Source of the DNA: Lepeophtheirus salmonis
Taxonomy: Eukaryota > Arthropoda > Copepoda > Siphonostomatoida > Caligidae
NCBI RefSeq assembly: GCF_016086655.4
Contig: NC_052131.2
Span: 35,775,705 to 35,839,704 of the forward strand
Direction of reading: 5' to 3'
Length of the DNA: 64,000 nt
Made by a program: the position numbers and the translations under genes
Notes under the pieces: model-generated
Databases searched by the model: none
Seen by the model: the letters and a program-made list of their open reading frames with translations, nothing else
What the model was told of the DNA's origin: nothing
In this document: one piece after another, positions 11,096 to 22,576 of the stretch
Layout: each line of letters starts with the position of its first letter
Position numbering within the stretch: position 1 is the stretch's first letter

Positions 11096-14000
11096 ATGAT
11101 TTGCTGTTGTCCGGGTTGTAGGACTGGCTTCCCTAAACCCAAGAAAAAAATCCTTCAAAAACACAATGAAGAAGATGTCGTGGAGGCAAAGCATTCTCTT
11201 CATATGCTCCCAAAAGATCCTGAACTTCTTAAAATATGGATCAAAGCCATTAGAAGGGAAAACTTTGTACCAAATAAATATACAAGGATTTGTAGCAAGC
11301 ATTTCCCTAAATCCGCTTTTATTCTTGAAAGAAGGGATACAAACTCTACTCGATACAAGAAGTCTGGTCCTATTCAAAGAAATAAATTAAAATCTGATGC
11401 TATTCCAACGATCTTTCCGGATATTCCAAAACACCTACAAAAGAAAACTTTCCCTGAAAGGAAAACCACTCTAGCTACTTCTGATAGCAGGTCATTATGC
11501 AAATGAAATAACATACTGATACTAATAAAAGTTAATATGCAGCATTTTTTATAGAATAGTTCATCTTTCAGAAAAGGTTAAATCTGCATATTTTATAGCT
11601 TAATTATCAAGTTTTGTAATGTAGTAATTTAGAAATATATGGTATTTCCATTGATATTTAAAATATATAGTTAATTTTTCAGATTAAAGCAAGAAATACT
11701 TCGTCATGAATCTCAAATTGAACAATTATCTAAAGAAGATAAGATCGAAAACTTAACAGATATTAAAAAAAAACTGAGTAAATCCAATTTACCCAAGGAC
11801 ATTAATGAAAACTCTGATGAAGACTATATTATTTTATCTGCATTATCAACACAAGATCTTGTCCCTACTATTTTGTATGGTTTAAAAGTGAATAGTGATC
11901 TCACGTACTCCATTTTTTCCAAGGGTCTTCCTTTACCTATCATCGAAATTAAACATATCTGCTCCTCAAAGCATCTGAGCCGTTTTTCTGATGTGAATAA
12001 AATTTTGTCATATTTAAAGAATAGATCAGATGAGTCGAAACAAGCTTCAAACATAAAGTATGCCATTGAGCTCTTAGAAGAGTCGCTATATCAGCAAGAC
12101 TTTTACTCGCAAAATCATCTTGGATTCCTTATAGAACAACTTCATCTTCACTCTGTAAGCGCAAAAGGACGAAGATACTCCCCGGAGTTTCTAGGAATTT
12201 CAACACTTTGGCACAATACTAGCCCAGCTTTATACAATCAAATTAGAGAATCTGGAATGATTTACATGCCAACTGAATCCCGTATAAGACGAATAACAAA
12301 TGTATTCTCAGTCCAAGGAGGAGTACCAGGCTCAACCATGGACTATCTGAAGTCGAGAGTTGAATCATTAGATGAAAAAGACAAACGTGTTTCGATAATA
12401 ATTGACGAAGTCTACTCCTCACAGAGAGTCGAATTTAGTGGTGGCAATTTTTTTGGTTGTGATAGTAATGGGAACTACTCTAAAACTATTCTTTGTTTTA
12501 TGGTAAAGAGTGTACTTGGCAACTACAGTGACATGGTGGCTATGGTACCAATTACAAATATATCATCCTCAATTATAAAAGAATACTATATGAAAGTCCT
12601 TCAATTGGTTACTAAAGTTGGACTTGAACCTGTTGCAACAATTACAGATGCACATGCTTCAAATAGGAAGTTCTATGTGGATGAACTAGGAGATGGAAAG
12701 TTCCCCAGATATATACTCAATCCTTTTTCCACAAATGAACAAAAAATATTTATGCTCTTTGGTCCTATACATATCTTAAAAAAATTTTTAACAACTTTAC
12801 TAGCATAGGAAAGTTTTCATGTCCATCTTTTGAAACTGAGGGTATTATTCTTGAAGCAGAATTTGAACATGTGAAGCAAATCTACAACATGGAACTAGGT
12901 CAGGATGTGAAATTAGCTCATAAACTGAACCATAAAGTCATTTCTTCTCAACCAGTTGAAAAATGTAACAATGATGATCTATCTCTGAGATTTTTTCACG
13001 AATCGACCCTGAAAGCCCTCAACCATTATGCATCAATAGATGAACAATTCGTAAGCTTCAAAGAAACGGGCCAAGTGATGGGTACTCTGAAACGCTTTTG
13101 GAATTGTGTAAATCTAAATTCAAACTCCATCTATGTCCAAAAAAAGGATGATTCTCTAAAGCCAATTTCTGTTAATGAGAGAGAGCAAATCATTTTCTTG
13201 GTTAAGTTTGCAGAGTGGATTAAAGGGTGGGAGGAGTACTCTAAGAAAAACGGAGGAGGGTTATCTTCAGAGACATTTCATGCTGCTTATCAAACATCAA
13301 TTGGACTAGCCCATTTAGTCACTTATTTACTGGATGAAAAGAATGTGGAGTTTGTCTTTCTTTGTAAAATTAATTCGGACCCAATAGAAAAACGTTTTGG
13401 ATGGTACAGACAACTTTCAGGTGGAAACTATTACATCAGTTGTAGACAGTTTTTTGAAGCGGAAAAAATCATTCGTGTTAGTCTACTTTTAAAATCAAAA
13501 ATCAAATCAATATCCTCCATTTTCGTGGATACCAAAGAGTTAAATGATGCAAGTGAAGAGGATATCTCTAGTTTTGTTGCCCTTATATCTTCCAATTGTT
13601 CAATGGAATTAGAATCCCTTCAAGGACTCGAACCACTTATTTATTTTGTATGTGGTTATGTTACCTACTCTATTTTAAAACCTTGGAATCGGGAATGCTG
13701 CACCAACTTCTTGTCTTCAAATGGAGGGGTTACTTTCTCAATGGATGAGTTGGGAAATTATCAGGAATTGGACTCCTTTATTAACGAAATCAATAAAGGA
13801 GGTTTTAAAAAACCTAGTGATATAATTTATCTTCTTGGAGGACATCTCTATGAACTCTTACAATATGTTTTCACGAATGAAGAAGTTCGTAATATTATTT
13901 TATCCATGACGGCTCCAAGAAGCGTCTTTGTGCTAGGTGCACGAAGATTTCTCTCTTCACATCATCTAACTGCAACATGGTTTGAGAAATCATCATGCAG

Positions 14001-14199
14001 TAATAACCATCTACTCAGCACCACTTTTTTTAATCAAATTGCATCTAAATTATTTAATATGTTTGCTAAAAATTTCGTGTCTGAAGCAAACAGCCAACTT
14101 CATGCAAATAATAAGAAAAGGAAAAGTACTCCAAGGAAATCTGTATCTCCCAAAAAAAAGTTAATAAAAGAAAAATCAAAGAAAGAACAATCTGATTGA
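11096..14199 (+). CDS. P-element/THAP9-type transposase, two exons, one -1 frame break
   Basis: DNA transposase of the P superfamily. Exon 1 (11096-11490) encodes an N-terminal THAP zinc-finger DNA-binding domain: CCCPGC at residues 3-8, W48, CSKH at 66-69, then AIPTIF at 102-107. The gap between the zinc pairs is longer than usual because of a Lys-rich insert. A 192 bp intron (11491-11682) joins in frame to exon 2 (11683-14199). Exon 2 begins with a charged, probably coiled segment and carries the RNase H-like catalytic core: Asp in SIIIDEVYS (12404-12406), Asp in ITDAHASN (12647-12649), the GPIHILKK motif, then NSDPIEKRFGWYRQLSGGNY with the third acidic residue Glu at 13387-13389. The C-terminus is strongly basic. 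Total about 970 codons, compared with 751 for Drosophila P and about 900 for THAP9. The only defect is a frame change at A7 (12778-12784): without it, translation stops at 12806-12808. This may be a one-base deletion, a base-calling error or ribosomal frameshifting (see findings). The donor GTCATT is weak, but the splice phase fits. Confidence 0.9.
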
Positions 14200-14254
14200 A
14201 CAGTTCATAAGCTCTTTTTTTTTATTCATATCAATGTAATGATGCTTTCAATTA

Positions 14255-14260
14255 AATAAA
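14255..14260 (+). terminator. Polyadenylation signal of the P-like transposase
   Basis: AATAAA 56 bases after the transposase stop codon, a typical distance for a short 3' UTR. Confidence 0.55.
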
Positions 14261-14324
14261 GTTTCATTTTTACACCTTTTAACTATTTTACTCATAATTA
14301 GAAAAAAAAAATCCACTCCTGTCA

Positions 14325-15388
14325 TTTATGGTAAGCATGAGAGAGATAACGTCGTACAAATATTAATAATAATATTTAAATTAATACAATCCATGAAAAA
14401 ATTAGTACTCTCCTCAAACATGATGTTGTCATTCCTTACCTAAATAGTACCCATTTGAACTATGAAGTAATATATAGTCTATAGCAAGTTAATAGAAATT
14501 TAAAAAATAAACATTTTATCTCTAGCTACCATAAAAAATGGACGACACATTATTAACTATAAAAGACAAATAAAGTACGTAGTCATATAAGTAAGTATTG
14601 GCAAATTATATATTAAATGACGTAGAATCACGATACTGGTAATTCAAAGATCAACAAAAAGACTGGTTAGTATGTTATATATACATTCTTATTTGCATAT
14701 CATTGTCTTTCTCATGCCTCAGGAGACTCATTTACTCATCGTCCATGTTTGTGAGATATATTTTTCTCTCATGGGCACTAACGAAGATAAAAAATAATTG
14801 AGGAAACTAATTTATGTATTTGCGATTATAATACATATTAAATATTTTTTTCATAGAAGTACTTATGCTTTGAGTTTTACTTAGAAAGGAAATAGTATGA
14901 TGAAGGAGCTCATAAAATACCTCAAGATATCTAAAATCCTGGAAGGCTGGAAGTGTTTTCAAGTACAAATGAACGCATACCCAAGGAATAAAAGTCGTAA
15001 ATAAGTAGTTCATACAAAAATTTCTTCATTTTTTCTGTTTTCTTATTATTTCATCCCATATTATTAACAGGAAGCTAGTTTTTAATCATTCTACTTCCAG
15101 TCACCTTCCCAAGAAAACTACATCTGACTTGCTCAATAAAAGTATCATTTTTTATCAGTCTATTTACTGAACACATAGTAGGAGGAGCAACTCAAGGTGA
15201 ACATACATGCTATTTCTGAATATTATTGTAAGATTATAATTTAGCGTAGGTCAGCCTTTCGGATGTCCAAAAACAAGGCGATACTTCCAAGATGATCAAC
15301 AATATGAAAAATTTTATTAATGAAAGATGGAATAGATCAAGAGAGACTCTGTCCAGATGTTTTTGTCTTTGATAGATTAGTCGAAAAG
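14325..15388. other. No gene recognised
   Basis: AT-rich spacer between the transposon and the macrosatellite. The small open frames here show no motif. Confidence 0.55.
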
Positions 15389-17571
15389 AAGATTCAAATG
15401 ATCTTAAAAACTGATGATGTATTTCCATATTTTTTCGGTAGTTAGTTTTAAACTAATATTAAGCAACCTCTCTGATACTCTTTTAAGAACTCCTATAGAT
15501 CAATTAAAATCCAAAAATTTATCATAATTCAATGTAAATCTATCTTTTGTTCATATTTCATTGAAACCTGTGACATAGGATATAAAACAATTGTAGATTG
15601 TACACGCAATAATACAAACAATCAACATACTTTTATTCGAGTTATACTTTTATAACATAACCAAACTTCCTTCTGCTTTATTCGACATTACATCAAATAT
15701 TGATAATTTAATAAGTATTTATCTATATCATATAATATGAGTAAAGGCAGACGAGATAAAAAAGATGGATTATTTTTATTTAAACTTCTGTCGAAGTTAC
15801 AAAACATTGTAAAAAAATTCAAGCATATACTAGTTCTATTTGAAGCCATAGATATGTTTTCCTCTCTTATTAGATGGAAATTCAAATACGAAGAAAAACA
15901 GATATACGACTTGATGAGCCTACAAACTTTAATGAGAATTTTATCATTCGAATGAGATACATAAATAATAGATTTTTCGAATAAAAAGGGGGACGTTGTG
16001 AAATTGTGAACCCCAAACACAATGGAAGAACCTTTCAGTACTTTATTTTATTCTTTTTTTGCTATTAAAAAGGGGTATCTCACTCTCCAGATCCAAATCC
16101 CAGAATAGAAGGGCCAAAGAAAAAATATTCTTCAGTAAAAAAACTAAATTAACCAAAAAATCAATTATGGAGCTCACTTCCTTCACTCGCAAAGTGGAGT
16201 AAGGGAAGGCCCGTAAAAAATTATTTGAATTGAATTTGAGTCAATTAAGATACTTTCTAAAGAGAGCACCTAAAGAAAAAGTCTTCAGAAGCTCACCCTC
16301 CACTCAGAGGAAAGAGATCCCAAGACCTTGACTGCCTCTTAACAACTGACGATATTAAAAATGGAATATTGATTTGTTTTTAATACTTCATTTGATTTTC
16401 CACAATTTTTTTATTATTTTTTTGTTTTCTAGTTATATTTAGTATTTAACTACATTAAAAGAATGGATATGCTCTTGATCAAAATATTATCAGAACTTTG
16501 CAGTCAAGGAGCATGTCATGAAAACATTTTGCTAAAATTTTCTGGAAAACGCTTAATGTTGGATGTGTTGAAGAAGTATTAACCTTTTACAATTTCTTTA
16601 TATGCAACCAGAAAAGCAGGGAGATAAGTTCGGCAATTGATATCTTTGGATGCAACTAGGAGGCCAATTGTGGATTAAATACAAAGTTTGTATGAAGAGG
16701 ACTTCAATACTCTAGGTATGGTAACCGGAGTCAATGATATACGACCACGTGAGAAATTTCTAAGTTGAAGTTGATGCTTCACTCGATTCCAAATATGCAA
16801 TCAAAAATAGACATCAATTACATTCATATTGAAGTCAAAGACAAACATTATAAATTACCTAAAGAACTGTACTGTGGATATGGAAAGCCAAGTTCTGAGC
16901 ATACACGAGATAATTGCACAGCAGACAATAGAGAATTGGTCTCGTGACGTAAAAGAGATTACTATGCTTCAGAATGCTAGAGTAAAAAAGCCTATGTGGA
17001 GAAAGGGATGAGATAATCAAATTCACAAGCCATTACGTCGTCAATTTTTCACGTAAAAAAACTGACTTCTTCTCATGAGACCCCTTTGCTACCCATCGAC
17101 GTATATCCCCACCTAGGAAGAACTTTTATAATCTACAAAATATAATATATAACTACAAAAATATATTTTCTGAGGATCATTTAAGATTATACAACATCCC
17201 TTGTGTCTCTCATTCACAGCCAAGGATTCAAGCCAAAACTAGGTGTAATTGAGTAGTTAATATCGGTATTGTTGGTCCTCAACATTCATCTTACAGAAAG
17301 TTCTGGTTTTACTCCTAAGCTCTGAGATCAATTATAATTGTAAATGATTTATATTAATCAAGAGTTACCATATTTTTATTTTCAACAAATTATCTGAGAA
17401 TTATGTTTGAGTAATAATATAAACCTTATCTGCATCATCAATCCCTTTTATTAAACATTGATAGAAATACTCTCCCTGGGTGTAAAATTATCTCAAAGTA
17501 AAGTTTATAGACTTTTGTATATTATAATTTTATTTATACAGAAATTTTTGATTAATAAAGATTTAGATTTT
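15389..17571 (+). repeat. Array copy 1 (left edge, diverged and shortened)
   Basis: The first about 435 bases (to about 15825) are clearly diverged from the other copies. At about 15825 a block of roughly 320 bases, present at 18018-18338 in copy 2, is missing. From there to the end the copy is nearly identical to the others. Left of 15389 the homology stops. Confidence 0.9.
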
Positions 17572-20072
17572 AAGATTCTAATGATCTTATGACTAATGAT
17601 GATAATGTTTCCATATTTTTTGGTAGTTAGTTTTAAACTAATATTCAGCAACCTCTCTGATACTCTTTTTGATTCCTATGGAACAATTAAAATCACAAAA
17701 TTAAAAATTTATGATAATTCAATGTAGATCTATCTTTTGTTCATATTTCATTGAAATCTGTGACATAGGATATAAAACAATTGTTGATTGTATACGTAAT
17801 AATAAAAAAACAAAATACTTTTATTCGAGCTATACTTTTATAACATAGCCAAACTTCCTTCTCATATATTCGACATTACATCAATTATTGATAATTTAAT
17901 AGGTATTTATCTATATAATATAATTTGAGTCAAGGCAAACGAGATTAAGAAGATATGTAGATTATTTTTATTAAAACTTCTGTCGAAGTTACTAAACATT
18001 GTAAAAAATTCAAACATATATATATATATATATTTTCATAACAAGAGAATGAACATATTAACCATAAATTGTGAAAATTCTTCATTTAAAAATTTAGAGC
18101 TCTTATTTAGAGCACATCTAATAGTTATTGAAAAATTGTATCTTGTATAAAAATGACGAATTCCTCTCAATCAAATGATTACTAAAGATTTCTATAGAAA
18201 CATGAATGACTTCAGATCCTATCATCACTTAAAGCCATTTATAAATGTACTATCTATGTATACACATTATAAGCTTTAAAGATTTTTAAGCATACTTTTA
18301 GATATGATTTGTAAAATTGTTATTATAATTGACAAGTTTTATTTGAAGCCATAGATATGTTTTCCTCTCTTATTAGATGGAAATTCAAATACGAAGAAAA
18401 ACAGATATACGACTTGATGAGCCTACAAACTTTAATGAGAATTTTATCATTCGAATGAGATACATAAATAATAGATTTTTCGAATAAAAAGGGGGACGTT
18501 GTGAAATTGTGAACCCCAAACACAATGGAAGAACCTTTCAGTACTTTATTTTATTCTTTTTTGCTATTAAAAAGGGGTATCTCACTCTCCAGATCCAAAT
18601 CCCAGAATAGAAGGGCCAAAGAAAAAATATTCTTCAGTAAAAAAACTAAATTAACCAAAAAATCAATTATGGAGCTCACTTCCTTCACTCGCAAAGTGGA
18701 GTAAGGGAAGGCCCGTAAAAAATTATTTGAATTGAATTTGAGTCAATTAAGATACTTTCTAAAGAGAGCACCTAAAGAAAAAGTCTTCAGAAGCTCACCC
18801 TCCACTCAGAGGAAAGAGATCCCAAGACCTTGACTGCCTCTTAACAACTGACGATATTAAAAATGGAATATTGATTTGTTTTTAATACTTCATTTGATTT
18901 TCCACAATTTTTTTATTATTTTTTTGTTTTCTAGTTATATTTAGTATTTAACTACATTAAAAGAATGGATATGCTCTTGATCAAAATATTATCAGAACTT
19001 TGCAGTCAAGGAGCATGTCATGAAAACATTTTGCTAAAATTTTCTGGAAAACGCTTAATGTTGGATGTGTTGAAGAAGTATTAACCTTTACAATTTCTTT
19101 ATATGCAACCAGAAAAGCAGGGAGATAAGTTCGGCAATTGATATCTTTGGATGCAACTAGGAGGCCAATTGTGGATTAAATACAAAGTTTGTATGAAGAG
19201 GACTTCAATACTCTAGGTATGGTAACCGGAGTCAATGATATACGACCACGTGAGAAATTTCTAAGTTGAAGTTGATGCTTCACTCGATTCCAAATATGCA
19301 ATCAAAAATAGACATCAATTACATTCATATTGAAGTCAAAGACAAACATTATAAATTACCTAAAGAACTGTACTGTGGATATGGAAAGCCAAGTTCTGAG
19401 CATACACGAGATAATTGCACAGCAGACAATAGAGAATTGGTCTCGTGACGTAAAAGAGATTACTATGCTTCAGAATGCTAGAGTAAAAAAGCCTATGTGG
19501 AGAAAGGGATGAGATAATCAAATTCACAAGCCATTACGTCGTCAATTTTTCACGTAAAAACTGACTTCTTCTCATGAGACCCCTTTGCTACCCATCGACG
19601 TATATCCCCACCTAGGAAGAACTTTTATAATCTACTAAAATATAATATATAACTACAAAAAATATATTTTCTGAGGATCATTTAAGATTATACAACATCC
19701 CTTGTGTCTCTCATTCACAGCCAAGGATTCAAGCCAAAACTAGGTGTAATTGAGTAGTTAATATCGGTATTGTTGGTCCTCAACATTCATCTTACAGAAA
19801 GTTCTGGTTTTACTCCTAAGCTCTGAGATCAATTATAATTGTAAATGATTTATATTAATCAAGAGTTACCATATTTTTATTTTCAACAAATTATCTGAGA
19901 ATTATGTTTGAGTAATAATATAAACCTTATCTGCATCATCAATCCCTTTTATTAAACATTGATAGAAATACTCTCCCTGGGTGTAAAATTATCTCAAAGT
20001 AAAGTTTATAGACTTTTGTATATTATAATTTTATTTATACAGAAATTTTTGATTAATAAAGATTTAGATTTT
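17572..20072 (+). repeat. Array copy 2
   Basis: Full-length unit. Shares TTTTTTGGTAG (lacking a C) with copy 8 only, and the variant GCAATCAAAAATAG with copy 1. Confidence 0.95.
18018..18032. repeat. (AT)n microsatellite, one per array unit
   Basis: A run of AT dinucleotides follows TTCAAACAT in every copy except the shortened copy 1. Its length varies between copies, most clearly in copy 7. It is a fast-changing marker within otherwise uniform units. Confidence 0.85.
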
Positions 20073-22576
20073 AAGATTCTAATGATCTTATGACTAATGA
20101 TGATAATGTTTCCATATTTTTTCGGTAGTTAGTTTTAAACTAATATTCAGCAACCTCTCTGATACTCTTTTTGATTCCTATGGAACAATTAAAATCACAA
20201 AATTAAAAATTTATGATAATTCAATGTAGATCTATCTTTTGTTCATATTTCATTGAAATCTGTGACATAGGATATAAAACAATTGTTGATTGTATACGTA
20301 ATAATAAAAAAAAACAAAATACTTTTATTCGAGCTATACTTTTATAACATAGCCAAACTTCCTTCTCATATATTCGACATTACATCAATTATTGATAATT
20401 TAATAGGTATTTATCTATATAATATAATTTGAGTCAAGGCAAACGAGATTAAGAAGATATGTAGATTATTTTTATTAAAACTTCTGTCGAAGTTACTAAA
20501 CATTGTAAAAATTCAAACATATATATATATATATATTTTCATAACAAGAGAATGAACATATTAACCATAAATTGTGAAAATTCTTCATTTAAAAATTTAG
20601 AGCTCTTATTTAGAGCACATCTAATAGTTATTGAAAAATTGTATCTTGTATAAAAATGACGAATTCCTCTCAATCAAATGATTACTAAAGATTTCTATAG
20701 AAACATGAATGACTTCAGATCCTATCATCACTTAAAGCCATTTATAAATGTACTATCTATGTATACACATTATAAGCTTTAAAGATTTTTAAGCATACTT
20801 TTAGATATGATTTGTAAAATTGTTATTATAATTGACAAGTTTTATTTGAAGCCATAGATATGTTTTCCTCTCTTATTAGATGGAAATTCAAATACGAAGA
20901 AAAACAGATATACGACTTGATGAGCCTACAAACTTTAATGAGAATTTTATCATTCGAATGAGATACATAAATAATAGATTTTTCGAATAAAAAGGGGGAC
21001 GTTGTGAAATTGTGAACCCCAAACACAATGGAAGAACCTTTCAGTACTTTATTTTATTCTTTTTGCTATTAAAAAGGGGTATCTCACTCTCCAGATCCAA
21101 ATCCCAGAATAGAAGGGCCAAAGAAAAAATATTCTTCAGTAAAAAAACTAAATTAACCAAAAAATCAATTATGGAGCTCACTTCCTTCACTCGCAAAGTG
21201 GAGTAAGGGAAGGCCCGTAAAAAATTATTTGAATTGAATTTGAGTCAATTAAGATACTTTCTAAAGAGAGCACCTAAAGAAAAAGTCTTCAGAAGCTCAC
21301 CCTCCACTCAGAGGAAAGAGATCCCAAGACCTTGACTGCCTCTTAACAACTGACGATATTAAAAATGGAATATTGATTTGTTTTTAATACTTCATTTGAT
21401 TTTCCACAATTTTTTTATTATTTTTTTGTTTTCTAGTTATATTTAGTATTTAACTACATTAAAAGAATGGATATGCTCTTGATCAAAATATTATCAGAAC
21501 TTTGCAGTCAAGGAGCATGTCATGAAAACATTTTGCTAAAATTTTCTGGAAAACGCTTAATGTTGGATGTGTTGAAGAAGTATTAACCTTTTACAATTTC
21601 TTTATATGCAACCAGAAAAGCAGGGAGATAAGTTCGGCAATTGATATCTTTGGATGCAACTAGGAGGCCAATTGTGGATTAAATACAAAGTTTGTATGAA
21701 GAGGACTTCAATACTCTAGGTATGGTAACCGGAGTCAATGATATACGACCACGTGAGAAATTTCTAAGTTGAAGTTGATGCTTCTCTCGATTCCAAATAT
21801 GCAATCTAAAATAGACATCAATTACATTCATATTGAAGTCAAAGACAAACATTATAAATTACCTAAAGAACTGTACTGTGGATATGGAAAGCCAAGTTCT
21901 GAGCATACACGAGATAATTGCACAGCAGACAATAGAGAATTGGTCTCGTGACGTAAAAGAGATTACTATGCTTCAGAATGCTAGAGTAAAAAAGCCTATG
22001 TGGAGAAAGGGATGAGATAATCAAATCCACAAGCCATTACGTCGTCAATTTTTCACGTAAAAAAACTGACTTCTTCTCATGAGACCCCTTTGCTACCCAT
22101 CGACGTATATCCCCACCTAGGAAGAACTTTTATAATCCTAAATTGTCCTATGCAATACTACAAAAATATATTTTCTGAGGATCATTTAAGATTATACAAC
22201 ATCCCTTGTGTCTCTCATTCACAGCCAAGGATTCAAGCCAAACCTAGGTGTAATTGAGTAGTTAATATCGGTATTGTTGGTCCTCAACATTCATCCTACA
22301 GAAAGTTCTGGTTTTACTCCTAAGCTCTGAGATCAATTATAATTGTAAATGATTTATATTAATCAAGAGTTACCATATTTTTATTTTCAACAAATTATCT
22401 GAGAATTATGTTTGAGTAATAATATAAACCTTATCTGCATCATCAATCCCTTTTATTAAACATTGATAGAAATACTCTCCCTGGGTGTAAAATTATCTCA
22501 AAGTAAAGTTTATAGACTTTTGTATATTATAATTTTATTTATACAGAAATTTTTGATTAATAAAGATTTAGATTTT
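20073..22576 (+). repeat. Array copy 3
   Basis: Full-length unit. It has a private replaced patch at about 22134-22156 (CCTAAATTGTCCTATGCAAT in place of the usual AT-rich text) and a private CTTCTCTCGA at about 21781. Confidence 0.95.

Larger units (their letters stand above)
10823..14324. mobile_element. Possible extent of the P-like transposon (11 bp inverted match)
   Basis: TGACAGGAGTG at 10823-10833 is the perfect inverse of CACTCCTGTCA at 14314-14324, bracketing the transposase gene closely on both sides. P elements carry terminal and subterminal inverted repeats. However, 11 bp can occur by chance over 3.5 kb, and the flanking 8-mers do not match as a target-site duplication. The true ends may lie further out. 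Confidence 0.35.
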
